Source: a virus. From it: 64,000 bases of DNA. The stretch covers positions 1-64,000 of the IMG/VR virus record IMGVR_UViG_3300046007_007028; one strand, 5' to 3'. This document shows, piece by piece, positions 7,663 to 15,455 of this stretch. Both the position numbers and the translations under genes were made by a program. The notes beneath the pieces are model-generated. The model was not told where the DNA came from and did not search any database. It saw only the letters and a list, made by a program, of their open reading frames with translations. Positions within the stretch are counted from its first letter, which is position 1; the number at the start of each line of letters is the position of its first letter.

Positions 7663-8202
7663 TTAATCTGGCTTGTTTTTAATGCAATCAAAAATAAAGG
7701 CTTCGTGGGCCTCTCTTGTATCCAAAAGCTCGTTTGTGTCGCACCGACGATACATCATGCGCTCTTGGTCGTAAACAATAAAGCGATGGGCTTTTTTATG
7801 TTCTGGGAAAGAAATCTCAATAAGATCTTTTGCATTTTCTGGTCGATAACTCCAGTGGTGCATATTGTTGCCGACTGTTTTTGGTTTTATACTTTGCGAC
7901 ACAAGCCTTGCCTTTTGTTTTTCTGGGTATTTTTCGTTGTATTTTGCCATATCCCTTCTTTTTTCTTCTCGTGTGGGCTTGTGCAAAGCTTTATACCCAA
8001 GTCTGTGATACTTTTCCCTGCCTCTTGTTTTTTCTTTTTCTTTCCATTCAGGATCAAGAATTAAAACATCTGCACGGTCTTTTGTGTCTTTTTTGGTACA
8101 CGCTTTGCATTTATTTAAATGCCCATCACTCATTCCTTTGTGAGTGTAAAATTCAGAAAGTGGCTTTGTCTCGCCACATTTAAAACAAGCTTTGCTACTC
8201 AT
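7663..8202 (-). CDS. Zinc-ribbon HNH-type homing endonuclease (probable)
   Basis: Residues 6-37 form a four-cysteine zinc ribbon (CFKCGE, then CKAC) followed by a long basic helix region, an arrangement typical of free-standing phage endonucleases. Residues about 115-160 contain NNMHHWSY, an Asp, and EHKKAHRF, consistent with a His-rich HNH-like metal site. The gene is more A/T-rich than its neighbours and has its own promoter, both typical of mobile homing genes. It sits between SSB and the methyltransferase gene cluster. An alternative is a structural zinc-binding protein. Confidence 0.6.
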   Translation of the reverse strand: MSSKACFKCGETKPLSEFYTHKGMSDGHLNKCKACTKKDTKDRADVLILDPEWKEKEKTRGREKYHRLGYKALHKPTREEKRRDMAKYNEKYPEKQKARLVSQSIKPKTVGNNMHHWSYRPENAKDLIEISFPEHKKAHRFIVYDQERMMYRRCDTNELLDTREAHEAFIFDCIKNKPD

Positions 8203-8218
8203 AATTTATTTATTTTCA

Positions 8219-8249
8219 CAAAGCTAATCATTAAAACGGCAAAAACAAT
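8219..8249 (-). promoter_or_regulatory. Bacteroidota-type promoter
   Basis: Minus strand TAGCTTTG (-7, 8219-8226) with ATTG (-33, 8246-8249) 19 bases upstream; about 17 bases before the ATG of the zinc-ribbon gene. Confidence 0.6.
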
Positions 8250-8258
8250 ACTGCCATT

Positions 8259-8729
8259 TTAAAAGGGCAAACTATCCTCCTGATCCCCTATCGGAGCGCC
8301 GCCGGGAACAGTATTTGGCGCACCAAAAGCATTAAAATCAAGAGGGTTTTGTGCGGCAGCCGGAGCCTGACGTGGCGGCAATGAAGCGCCTTGCGAGGGG
8401 GCGGCATCGTTCCTGCTTCCAAGTAGAACCAGTTCGCTTGCGGTTACTTCCAAGGAAGTTTTCTCCGTTCCGTCCGCAGCGGTATAGCTCCTTTGAGACA
8501 GCCGACCCTCAACCATTACCTGAGATCCTTTGGTAATGTACTTTTGGGCAATTTCGCCTGTTTTGTTCCAAGCAGCAATTTTGTACCAAATAGTCTTTTC
8601 GGGGTCTTGCCCCCGTGCCGGCTGGTTGATAGCGATTGAAAATTCACAAACGCTTCCAGATTGAAGCGCTTTGGTTTCGGGGTCCTTGCCTACATTCCCG
8701 ACAAGGGTTACTTTGCAATAAGATGCCAT
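8259..8729 (-). CDS. ssb: Single-stranded DNA-binding protein
   Basis: SSB coats unwound DNA during replication and recombination. The start chosen is ATG 8729 (MASYCKVTLVGN), because it opens directly on the OB-fold and lies after the promoter; the frame could begin ten codons earlier. OB-fold landmarks: VTLVGNVGKDPE, the WYKIAAWNKTGE strand, YITKGSQVMVEGRLS. The last third is a flexible Gln/Ala/Pro-rich linker ending in the acidic tip DSLPF, the usual docking peptide for partner proteins. Confidence 0.95.
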   Translation of the reverse strand: MASYCKVTLVGNVGKDPETKALQSGSVCEFSIAINQPARGQDPEKTIWYKIAAWNKTGEIAQKYITKGSQVMVEGRLSQRSYTAADGTEKTSLEVTASELVLLGSRNDAAPSQGASLPPRQAPAAAQNPLDFNAFGAPNTVPGGAPIGDQEDSLPF

Positions 8730-8747
8730 AAGATTTTTAAATTTCAC

Positions 8748-8779
8748 CAAATATACCACCCCGCAGGGATGGGTGCAAC
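8748..8779 (-). promoter_or_regulatory. Bacteroidota-type promoter of ssb
   Basis: Minus strand TATATTTG (-7, 8748-8755) with GTTG (-33, 8776-8779) 20 bases upstream, 18 bases before the preferred ssb ATG. Confidence 0.6.
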
Positions 8780-8800
8780 AGGGTTTTCGATGGAATAGCG

Positions 8801-9370
8801 TTATTTCCGGATGAAGTCAAAGGGTACGTATCCATCCTTCTGATCTGGAAAAACCATCGCCGGCATAAAAAAAATCTCAGCCTCGAAATCGCAGTACATT
8901 GGCACAACGCAAATGCCTTTGTTTGGGGAAAAGATTCGCAAAGAACCCATTTTTGCCCCTACTGACCTCAAGCCCCTTGCAAGAATGTTTGGCTCTATTC
9001 CAACCCATTCAATCGGCTGCTGCACCATATTCTCCGGCTTTACAACGGCCCTGTAGTCCGGAAACTTCACATCCCATTCCGACCGGATTTCCAGCTTGCC
9101 GTATGTGGTTACGACCATCGCAGTTTCATTCTCCAGCACAAAGTCAATGCAGTCATCCGAACACCAGAACTTCCATGTTTTTCGATGAATCATCATTCCG
9201 TTGATTTTAGCCAGAATCTCATCCGGAATCATCTCCAGTTTGACTTTGACCAAAACATGAGCGTCCGTCGCAACGGCATATTCGCCGTCAATGAACACGC
9301 AATTATAGGCTGCCAATACTTTTACGTTTGAGCAAGCCAGATGCAGAGGTGGTAGATTCAATTTTTTCAT
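8801..9370 (-). CDS. Sliding-clamp-like protein (DnaN-related, tentative)
   Basis: A 189-residue protein with pieces of the DNA polymerase III beta-clamp pattern: YAVATDAHVLVKV (residues 31-43, compare the clamp's VATDGHRLA), FPDYRAVVKPEN in the middle, and a late hydrophobic strand before MPAMVF. At about half the usual clamp length it would have to be a shortened clamp or a clamp-like accessory factor. It lies directly upstream of ssb, in keeping with replication. No DNA polymerase gene is in the window. Evidence is motif-level only. Confidence 0.5.
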   Translation of the reverse strand: MKKLNLPPLHLACSNVKVLAAYNCVFIDGEYAVATDAHVLVKVKLEMIPDEILAKINGMMIHRKTWKFWCSDDCIDFVLENETAMVVTTYGKLEIRSEWDVKFPDYRAVVKPENMVQQPIEWVGIEPNILARGLRSVGAKMGSLRIFSPNKGICVVPMYCDFEAEIFFMPAMVFPDQKDGYVPFDFIRK

Positions 9371-9426
9371 GCTACAAAATGAACATGTCTATACCTGTGG
9401 TCAAAAAGCGTTCGATGAGCAAACAA

Positions 9427-9456
9427 AAAAGCCCGACCAATTACGGACGGGCTTTT
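9427..9456 (-). terminator. Intrinsic terminator
   Basis: On the minus strand AAAAGCCCG and CGGGCTTTT flank a short loop, followed by more T. It ends the two-gene unit 9475-10109. Confidence 0.75.
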
Positions 9457-9474
9457 GAATGGGAAAAGGGGAAC

Positions 9475-9789
9475 CTATTTGCCTTTCAGCTCTGGCTTGC
9501 CAGCAACAGGGTTCAACGAAACCGCTTGCTGGGTATAAACCGAAATGAACAACTTCTTCAATACCTGATCGCCCCTTTCCAGCTTGATTACGCAATCCCC
9601 GAAAGACAAAGCCTTAATCTTTGCCTTCGTGCCCTCTGCCACAATATCGAGAACGCTGTCGTTGTTAAAGAAAAACTCAACAGGCTCCGTTTCTTCCGGC
9701 AGATTGATTGTGAATGCCTCCCCAACAAGAACATCAACCTTCTCAACATCAAAGGCCGTTACGTTGGGGAAAATGAAATTGGCCTTCAT
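9475..9789 (-). CDS. Small Ig-like beta-sandwich protein (tentative), 104 aa
   Basis: Alternating hydrophobic strands (DVLVGEAFTINLP, EFFFNNDSVLDIVA, KAKIKALSFGDCVIKL) give the pattern of a bacterial Ig-like domain. It is two bases downstream of another protein of similar size and pattern. Such small beta proteins often decorate phage capsids; here that is inference. The C-terminal 15 residues look disordered. Confidence 0.5.
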   Translation of the reverse strand: MKANFIFPNVTAFDVEKVDVLVGEAFTINLPEETEPVEFFFNNDSVLDIVAEGTKAKIKALSFGDCVIKLERGDQVLKKLFISVYTQQAVSLNPVAGKPELKGK

Positions 9790-9791
9790 GA

Positions 9792-10109
9792 TTACTTAGG
9801 CTCAGGCGTCCCAACGGTGATTCCCAAAGAAGCCGCAAGCGGAGTGGTCACCGCCAAAGTAATGGTTTCGCCAATCTCAACAATGCCTTCTCCAAGGTCA
9901 GCGTCAGCAACAACGGCAAATTCGGAAATGCCAGGCTCGCCAGAAATCAAGGTTGCAGAGAGTCCGTCTTCGGAAACCTCAAGGGTTGCGTCGCCAGAAA
10001 TTTTTGTCCATACCGGATTCTCAACCTGTGCTGGGTTTTCAGCAGCGGTCTTAGGGGAAAGAACAACAGGAATTTTTTGCTCGGAAGTAATGCTAATTAC
10101 AGATGCCAT
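9792..10109 (-). CDS. Small Ig-like beta-sandwich protein (tentative), 105 aa
   Basis: Start taken at ATG 10109 (MASVISITSEQK); the frame can be read from TTG 10142 but the extra residues are basic and unlike the rest. The sequence (ISGDATLEVSEDGLSATLISGEPGISEFAVVADADLG shortened here) follows the Big/Ig-like pattern of a value, a context and a variance strand. Paired with the gene at 9475. Possibly a decoration protein. Confidence 0.5.
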   Translation of the reverse strand: MASVISITSEQKIPVVLSPKTAAENPAQVENPVWTKISGDATLEVSEDGLSATLISGEPGISEFAVVADADLGEGIVEIGETITLAVTTPLAASLGITVGTPEPK

Positions 10110-10208
10110 GTTTTTGCGTGTGTTAAAAGATTTGGTCCGCAAAATAACCCTTCCACTATTACCCCTAAAATATTTTTATGGCATTGTTTTTAGGTGCGGA
10201 TTGGATAT

Positions 10209-10240
10209 AAAAAAACCGCCTGAATCTCAAGCGGCCTTTT
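10209..10240 (-). terminator. Intrinsic terminator
   Basis: Minus strand: GCCGC and GCGGT pair around an eleven-base loop and are followed by seven T. Ends the operon 10273-11110. Confidence 0.7.
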
Positions 10241-10272
10241 AAAAACAATCATAAACCCTAAGCAATCGTTTG

Positions 10273-10491
10273 TCAAAATAAATCCTTCTCCATCCCCGCC
10301 TTCAACCCCTCCCACTTGTCCCCGTACACAATCTTGCCGATTTCATCGAGGTTGCGGGATAGCTCTGCGAAGAGTTCTTTTGCCGTCTTGCCGTCCACAA
10401 ACATATCATTCAAAGTTTTATCCGGCTTGAATAAAGTGTGACAGAGGAACCCAAAGTGGGCCGTGAATATGTCTTTTTGGTCTGGGGTCAT
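10273..10491 (-). CDS. Hypothetical protein, 72 aa
   Basis: A small helical acidic protein (TPDQKDIFTAHFGFLCHTLF, then KTAKELFAELSRNLDEIGKI). Start overlaps the upstream stop as ATGA. No function recognised. Confidence 0.55.
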   Translation of the reverse strand: MTPDQKDIFTAHFGFLCHTLFKPDKTLNDMFVDGKTAKELFAELSRNLDEIGKIVYGDKWEGLKAGMEKDLF

Positions 10492-10715
10492 TCTCCTTTC
10501 AAAACTTGTTTACAAAAATCAATTACTTTTTTCTCAATGTCCCTTTGAGCCTTCTCCAGACTCCGCCACTTTTTGCCTTCGGGGAAGAAATGAAAAGTGG
10601 GGCTGGTATGGGCGTGCCAATACCCTTGTTCCTGATGAATTTGAAAAAGAACCGTTTGGCCCTGCATAAGCCAAAATTCGGGGTAGGGTTGCAAGGTCAT
10701 GTCGAGCCAAGTCAT
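10488..10715 (-). CDS. Hypothetical protein, 75 aa
   Basis: Aromatic-rich N-terminal half (many Trp, His, Phe, Tyr) and a charged C-terminal helix. ATGA overlaps on both sides support translation. No function recognised. Confidence 0.55.
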   Translation of the reverse strand: MTWLDMTLQPYPEFWLMQGQTVLFQIHQEQGYWHAHTSPTFHFFPEGKKWRSLEKAQRDIEKKVIDFCKQVLKGE

Positions 10716-11110
10716 AACTCAATCTTTTTCGGGAATGGGTTTTCGAGTGCGATATTTTGCCAATTCGTTGCTTCGTTACTTATATTTTGAACTCTAAAGC
10801 CCCTTTCTTTTGTTTTCCCAATAAAATAACCGCAAGCAGTTACTTTCGGCTTTTCAACCTCCCCATCCCAGCAATAAACAAAAGTGCCCGGTTCCGGCAA
10901 TACTTCCGGCCTACGGACCTCGTAGGGTTCGGGGAAGAGGGTTGGGACGCACTTAGAAGAAATAGCCCCGTTCTCATTATAAGAGAAAAATTCTCCTATA
11001 AAAAATACATGGGTTCGATATTCTTTAATTTCTTTCACCTCCCCTTCCACCCCAGGAAACAGGGCCTCGTCGTAAACCTTTTGGCCGACATAGAATTTTG
11101 TGTGTTCCAT
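10712..11110 (-). CDS. Hypothetical protein, 132 aa, beta-rich
   Basis: Start taken at ATG 11110 (MEHTKFYVGQKVYDEALFPG); the open frame runs 82 codons further upstream but that part reads as non-coding and contains a promoter. Residues 5-45 have the look of an SH3-like/KOW barrel (FYVGQKVYD, GVEGEVKEI). The second half repeats this pattern loosely (PGTFVYCWDGEVEKPKVTA). First gene of a three-gene unit. Unknown role. Confidence 0.5.
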   Translation of the reverse strand: MEHTKFYVGQKVYDEALFPGVEGEVKEIKEYRTHVFFIGEFFSYNENGAISSKCVPTLFPEPYEVRRPEVLPEPGTFVYCWDGEVEKPKVTACGYFIGKTKERGFRVQNISNEATNWQNIALENPFPKKIEL

Positions 11111-11389
11111 GTGAGCAAACCTACCACCTGTCCGGAAATCCCGGACAACTGTTTCGATGGATGTATCAATTTCCCCGATAAACAAAAAACGCCCCCAGTG
11201 GAAGCGTCGTTTGCTCGTTTTCAAACAGTATGAATCTATAAGAACGCTTGCCTTTCGGCATTGTAGGCCACGTCGTCGACAACGTAAGCCCGGCACCACC
11301 TCCGAAAAGGTTCGAGGCAAATGTAGCACATCAAATCTGAAATCAATTACCCCCATTCGACGAAACGACGGGAATGCTCGATGGGTGGG
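11111..11389 (-). other. Gene-free leader region with promoter and hairpin
   Basis: About 280 bases. It holds a good Bacteroidota-type promoter for the 10273-11110 unit (listed separately) and, near 11187-11212, a weak hairpin whose minus-strand 3' side runs into six T, possibly the terminator of the gene at 11390. I see no convincing small gene. Confidence 0.4.
11318..11347 (-). promoter_or_regulatory. Bacteroidota-type promoter
   Basis: Minus strand TACATTTG (-7, 11318-11325) with ATTG (-33, 11344-11347) 18 bases upstream. It would give a leader of about 200 bases before the ATG at 11110. Confidence 0.5.
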
Positions 11390-11812
11390 TTATACTTCTT
11401 TGATTGAAATGCCATGCACCTGCTTCATCAGTTTTCGCTTGGCAATATAGGTGCTGAGTTTTTTTGTTGCCTCAGACTTAACATCTTCCACCACCAGTTC
11501 CCCAGTTGCTTGTATTCGGTACACAAAATCGGCAAAATAGGACATTTTGCGTTCACCCTTTTGTGCCGGGACCAGCACAAACTCAACCTGTCGCTCAGGC
11601 AAAGTTATTTCGCCAATTTTCACCAAAAGCATAAGCTCCCGATACCGATTGTACTCTTTTTTGGAGTCAAAAGTCATGCCGTCATACAAGACTTTTTCGT
11701 TGTTATACTTCGCTCGCCTTGCCTTGCCCTTCTTAACTTCAAGCAGATGGCTGTTTTCCGGCCTTTTGGCGGCCTCTGACTTGCGAAACGACTCAATGTC
11801 CCATCCTTTCAT
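11390..11812 (-). CDS. DUF1064-type PD-(D/E)XK protein
   Basis: A 140-residue phage protein of the DUF1064 type. Landmarks: TFDSKKEYNRYRELMLL (residues 47-63), then Asp95 in YFADFVY and EDVK (residues 109-112), which together give the D...(D/E)xK core of the restriction-endonuclease fold. Members sit in phage replication and recombination regions and are thought to act on DNA branches or ends. The first 20 bases overlap the 3' end of the HNH gene upstream, which suggests that the homing gene was inserted against this start. Confidence 0.75.
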   Translation of the reverse strand: MKGWDIESFRKSEAAKRPENSHLLEVKKGKARRAKYNNEKVLYDGMTFDSKKEYNRYRELMLLVKIGEITLPERQVEFVLVPAQKGERKMSYFADFVYRIQATGELVVEDVKSEATKKLSTYIAKRKLMKQVHGISIKEV

Positions 11813-12464
11813 TTGCGTTCGTTGTAGGGGCTAATAGAGGCTTTCGTTGGGCAGCGGGATGATATTTGGCTCCAATTGGCTGTACTTCAATTTTCCAAAT
11901 ATACTTGCCTTTATACATTCTGTTGTCTTTTATGCAGTTCATTACTGTTCTTTGGTTTGTTCCCGTTTGTTTATACAATGATTTAAAGGATTCGTATTCC
12001 TCTAATAAAACCCCGCTAGAATCGTATTTAAAGACTTTAGTTCTTCTGCGAGTTTTTTCTAGGCTTTTTGCATTTTCTCTCCCATGCAGATACCCTAGTT
12101 GCCTCATTCTTTCTGCCGCCTTTTTTCTGGAATTATCCATAATCCCCGTATCAAAAGCGTGTCTCATATTTTCGGACAAGGTAGTCCACTCCAAATTGCT
12201 TGCGCAATTATTCTTTTTGTTGCCGTCTTTGTGATTGACCTGTGGCTTGTTTTCTGGGTTCGGAATAAAATGCAACGCCACTAATCTATGAATTGTTCCT
12301 CTTTTGTTTTTGCCGCCAACCCACATATTAAAATATTCATACCCGTTTTTGCCAAAGTTTGTTTTTGAACTTTTTTGATTTGTTGATCTAAAGTTGCCAA
12401 GGTCTGAAATTTCATAAAGACCGTTTGAGTTTTTTACACTTACCCATTTTTCTTGCGTTTCCAT
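11793..12464 (-). CDS. HNH homing endonuclease with NUMOD4-like N-terminus
   Basis: Residues 5-50 (WVSVKNSNGLYEISDLGNFRS) form the NUMOD4-like DNA-binding part; residues 57-100 carry the HNH_3 core: IHRLVALHFIPNP, QVNHKDGNKKNN, SNLEWTT. The rest is a long basic DNA-binding tail with a second small domain (VFKYDSSGVLLEEYESFKSLYKQ shortened here) of the NUMOD1-like kind. The gene is A/T-rich compared with its surroundings, as expected for a mobile gene. Free-standing; no intron ends are evident. Confidence 0.9.
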   Translation of the reverse strand: METQEKWVSVKNSNGLYEISDLGNFRSTNQKSSKTNFGKNGYEYFNMWVGGKNKRGTIHRLVALHFIPNPENKPQVNHKDGNKKNNCASNLEWTTLSENMRHAFDTGIMDNSRKKAAERMRQLGYLHGRENAKSLEKTRRRTKVFKYDSSGVLLEEYESFKSLYKQTGTNQRTVMNCIKDNRMYKGKYIWKIEVQPIGAKYHPAAQRKPLLAPTTNANERMGH

Positions 12465-12574
12465 AAAATGAAAGACCCCGAACTCAAACGCTGCTACACA
12501 TTCAAATCCGAGGTCAGTTGTTGGTTGTTAAACCAATATTTTTTTGCTGGTAGCAGACAGCAATACAAAGGTAA

Positions 12575-12967
12575 TTAATCTCCTGAATATTCATTGGGAA
12601 GTTTTAAAAGAATTGAATACTCCGAGAGTGCCCACGTCCGGATTGCTTCGTGATAATCTTCGGCTTGTAAGGTGTTAAAGTCTTTTGTTGAACCACCAAA
12701 CACCATTAGTTCGCCTGTTATTTTATTCAACCGCTCCACAGGGTTAAATCGCTTTTTCAGCTCTTCGTGCATCTCCGATGGAAAATATCCGAAACATTCT
12801 GCCAATGGGTTGACAATGCAGGCGAAGTAATAGCCCCGTTGCGAATCACTGCGCTTTTTGCGCCACTTTTTGATCTGAATGACATTGCGGCCTTTCAGGG
12901 CTTTGAGGACAGCGTAGAGCCGGCGCTTGTCCGGCTCTTTGTCGAAATCAATGATTAAATCGACCAT
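12575..12967 (-). CDS. NinB-like recombination protein (tentative)
   Basis: Start taken at ATG 12967 (MVDLIIDFDKEPDKR), which overlaps the upstream gene by 20 bases; the frame extends 49 codons further into that gene. The pattern (a basic segment, SDSQRGYYFACIVNPLAE, a gap, GSTKDFNTLQAEDYHEAIRTWA and a C-terminal aliphatic end) resembles NinB/Orf-family proteins of lambdoid phages, which help RecA-type recombination. Its neighbours are nuclease-like proteins and the primase, which fits. Judged by eye only. Confidence 0.5.
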   Translation of the reverse strand: MVDLIIDFDKEPDKRRLYAVLKALKGRNVIQIKKWRKKRSDSQRGYYFACIVNPLAECFGYFPSEMHEELKKRFNPVERLNKITGELMVFGGSTKDFNTLQAEDYHEAIRTWALSEYSILLKLPNEYSGD

Positions 12968-13472
12968 GGTGGTATGGAGTAATGATGTTTTTAGCCCCGT
13001 GTTCAAACCGGGCTTGTTTTGAAAGAGACAAAGCGTATTCCATGGCTGGATGATTGTCGGAACCCATATTCCCAAAGTACATAATCCCAAACTTGCCGCG
13101 TATCTCATCAGCAAAAGCCCAGCCTTCCGCGCTCCTTACGTCTCCGTTGTTCCCTTCTCTCCAAAACAGGAAATTGGGGTTTTCGCTTGGCGGCCCGACA
13201 AAAAGCAAGAGGAACTTTCCGCTTTCGTCGACGAAGTCCCGGTGCTTTGAGTCCTTTTCAAAGTTTGATGGCTTTACCTCTCCGAAGGCGTCGTACCTGG
13301 GGAAGTAGAAGTCTGGTAGATACAAATCTCCACTCGAAAGGGCATAGCCCTCAAGTTCGTACTCCCATTTTACCCCAAGGGCGTCAAAATAGATTGCCCA
13401 ACGGGCCTCGGTCCTACTTCGGAAACGGTAGCCCCTGTATTGCGTTTCGATGGCTTTGATTTGCTGTTCCAT
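12948..13472 (-). CDS. PD-(D/E)XK nuclease-like phage protein
   Basis: The N-terminal 70 residues have the common phage pattern YRGYRFRSRTEARWAIYFDALG, a YELEG strand, YLPDFYFP and FGEVKP: a conserved Glu in the first helix, Asp in PDF, and ExK, together a restriction-endonuclease-like core. The C-terminal 100 residues are variable. Probably a DNA end- or branch-processing enzyme. Five bases upstream of it ends no gene; it directly follows the primase-helicase gene. Confidence 0.75.
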   Translation of the reverse strand: MEQQIKAIETQYRGYRFRSRTEARWAIYFDALGVKWEYELEGYALSSGDLYLPDFYFPRYDAFGEVKPSNFEKDSKHRDFVDESGKFLLLFVGPPSENPNFLFWREGNNGDVRSAEGWAFADEIRGKFGIMYFGNMGSDNHPAMEYALSLSKQARFEHGAKNIITPYHHGRFNH

Positions 13473-13477
13473 GGTTT

Positions 13478-15451
13478 TTAGAAAGGTGCTTTTTCGTTGG
13501 AATTAAAATCAATCTTGCCCATATCGGGCACCACGGGCATAAATAGCGGCTGCGATTCAAAATTCAAGGTTCGCTCCATGGCACTGACCGCGTTCATGGC
13601 ACTGACTTTTTGCTCCGGAATGCTTACGTCGTAGTCCTCGTGTTCAAACTTGAAGGATATGCCACGTAGCTTCATTGCGTCTGCCATCGGGTCCCGGTCC
13701 CCATCAAAAATGTACCTACGCTTGCTATTGTGGTAATGAAACTCCGAATACCCAAGCTTGCCAACCACGTATTGCCGTTTGATTTTTTTAGCATGGAACT
13801 CGCAAAGGGTGTTGTTTGGTTCTTCCTGGTGTAATGGTCGGTGGTAAATCAGAATGTTATCCATCTTGTTTGCCCACATAGACCCTCCGGTGATGGAATA
13901 GTGGTCAGGGCACGGGAAATTGTTCCTCCCGTTCTTTTGCGGCTTTGTTGGGTGGGCCACAATAATGACCGAAATGTTGTTGTCCTGAGCAAACCGGGTC
14001 ATGTTGCCCAAAAATCCCTCCAAATACCGGTGATCCTGATCCCCGGAATACTGGTGGGCAAGTTGATTGTAGGGGTCAATAATGCAGGCGCAAACCTTTT
14101 CCTTCATAATCACCTGAAGAAAAATGCCCTTTATGTGGTCGGGAGTAGGCATTGCTTCTTTGGGGTAGACAAAGAAGATGTATTGGTTTAAGAACATGAT
14201 TGCGGCCCTGTATTCGTCCTCCGTAGGTCCTCCGGGCACGTTTGGCGTACAAATCTTGCCAATCAACATCTCGGCAAGGTGGTGGTAAAACTCCTCGGCG
14301 GGGCAATCTTCGGGCGGGAACAGGGCAAATTTGCGCTTATACAAAATCACCTGCATAAGCATATACCACTTCAAAAACTGGCTTTTACCGTAGTTGGCAT
14401 ACCCCGACAAAAGCGTAAGTTCCTTCATTTTGAGCTTAAAGTGGCGGTCTACTTCCGGAACATTTATCCCCGAAACCGATTCAAAGCCGTTTCTCCAAAT
14501 GTTGACGGCATCCTCAATAACATCTTCGGCATAAATTACGTCTTTGATTTTCTCTTGAAGGTCAATTTCATCCGGAATTTGCTGTACGGGGGCCTCCGCG
14601 CCAGTTGTTTTGTTTTGAAGGCGGTTGTTTACAAAGTGGCAGGTTCCAAAGTCTTTTTGAGCCACCTTCCAAGCCTTTGCCGTAATGTCATTGGCTATTT
14701 CGGGGTCAGAGGGCAGGTAGTTGACGGTGATGTAGTAGGCAACGTCCGATTCTGGCAGCCCAAACCGGCAGCAGGAGCAGGCAAGGCGGAAAAGAAAGTT
14801 GTTTCTGTTGCCGTCGACGTATTGCTGACTTCGCTGATTCCAGATCAAAAGGTTCTTGAATATCTTTTCCTGCTCGGTAATGGGCTCGCCCATCATCATT
14901 TGCGACACTTGTTCTGGCACTTTATACACCTTCACCTTTGTGAACACCTTGGCGTTTGGATTCACGTAAATCTTGCTGTCGCAGCTTTCGTAGCACACCC
15001 TTGCCACATTGCGGCACATCTTGTCCATATCAGGGAAAACGGACAAAAGGGCGTCAAAATGGGCTGTATGCTTGTCTGGGTCGGAAATCTTAACCAAAGC
15101 TTTGAGCCCGTTGCCGGACGGGGACAGCCAAAGGGCGTAAATAATTTCATTTCGCTGAAGCTCCTGTTTTTTTTCTTCCAGAGCTGGGCCTTCAAGGCGG
15201 TCAAAATCAAGGCAAATAAGCCCTGAGTGCTTTTTCACCAACAAATTCTTGCGTCTACCCTCAAAAACGCCTGAAAACATGACGCAGGGCAGCCGGCGCT
15301 TTATTTCGTTTTGCTCAACCTTGGTTTTTGCCTCCCTCACCCGCTTTATGAGCGGCCAGCTTTTGCCGGTTTTTATGCGCTCGAAAGCTTCTTCGGGCGT
15401 TATGGTGTGGCTTACGGCGTCCTCGACCCCGTTGTAGTAGATGGAAATCAT
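13478..15451 (-). CDS. Primase-helicase with BT4734-like N-terminal domain
   Basis: A 657-residue replication enzyme. Residues about 55-175 form the BT4734-like (VirE N-terminal type) primase-fold domain: SGLICLDFD (76-84) and the strongly conserved SPSGNGLKALVKI (110-122). Residues 190-275 look like a PriCT-type linker. The C-terminal half is a RecA-fold helicase of the DnaB/Twinkle type: Walker A GYANYGKS (350-357), a hydrophobic strand ending in IIDPYNQL as Walker B, SVIIVAHPTKP as the sensor strand, and a late arginine-rich part. It should unwind DNA and prime synthesis at the fork. It is five bases downstream of a winged-helix replication protein. Confidence 0.85.
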   Translation of the reverse strand: MISIYYNGVEDAVSHTITPEEAFERIKTGKSWPLIKRVREAKTKVEQNEIKRRLPCVMFSGVFEGRRKNLLVKKHSGLICLDFDRLEGPALEEKKQELQRNEIIYALWLSPSGNGLKALVKISDPDKHTAHFDALLSVFPDMDKMCRNVARVCYESCDSKIYVNPNAKVFTKVKVYKVPEQVSQMMMGEPITEQEKIFKNLLIWNQRSQQYVDGNRNNFLFRLACSCCRFGLPESDVAYYITVNYLPSDPEIANDITAKAWKVAQKDFGTCHFVNNRLQNKTTGAEAPVQQIPDEIDLQEKIKDVIYAEDVIEDAVNIWRNGFESVSGINVPEVDRHFKLKMKELTLLSGYANYGKSQFLKWYMLMQVILYKRKFALFPPEDCPAEEFYHHLAEMLIGKICTPNVPGGPTEDEYRAAIMFLNQYIFFVYPKEAMPTPDHIKGIFLQVIMKEKVCACIIDPYNQLAHQYSGDQDHRYLEGFLGNMTRFAQDNNISVIIVAHPTKPQKNGRNNFPCPDHYSITGGSMWANKMDNILIYHRPLHQEEPNNTLCEFHAKKIKRQYVVGKLGYSEFHYHNSKRRYIFDGDRDPMADAMKLRGISFKFEHEDYDVSIPEQKVSAMNAVSAMERTLNFESQPLFMPVVPDMGKIDFNSNEKAPF

Positions 15452-15455
15452 GAGT

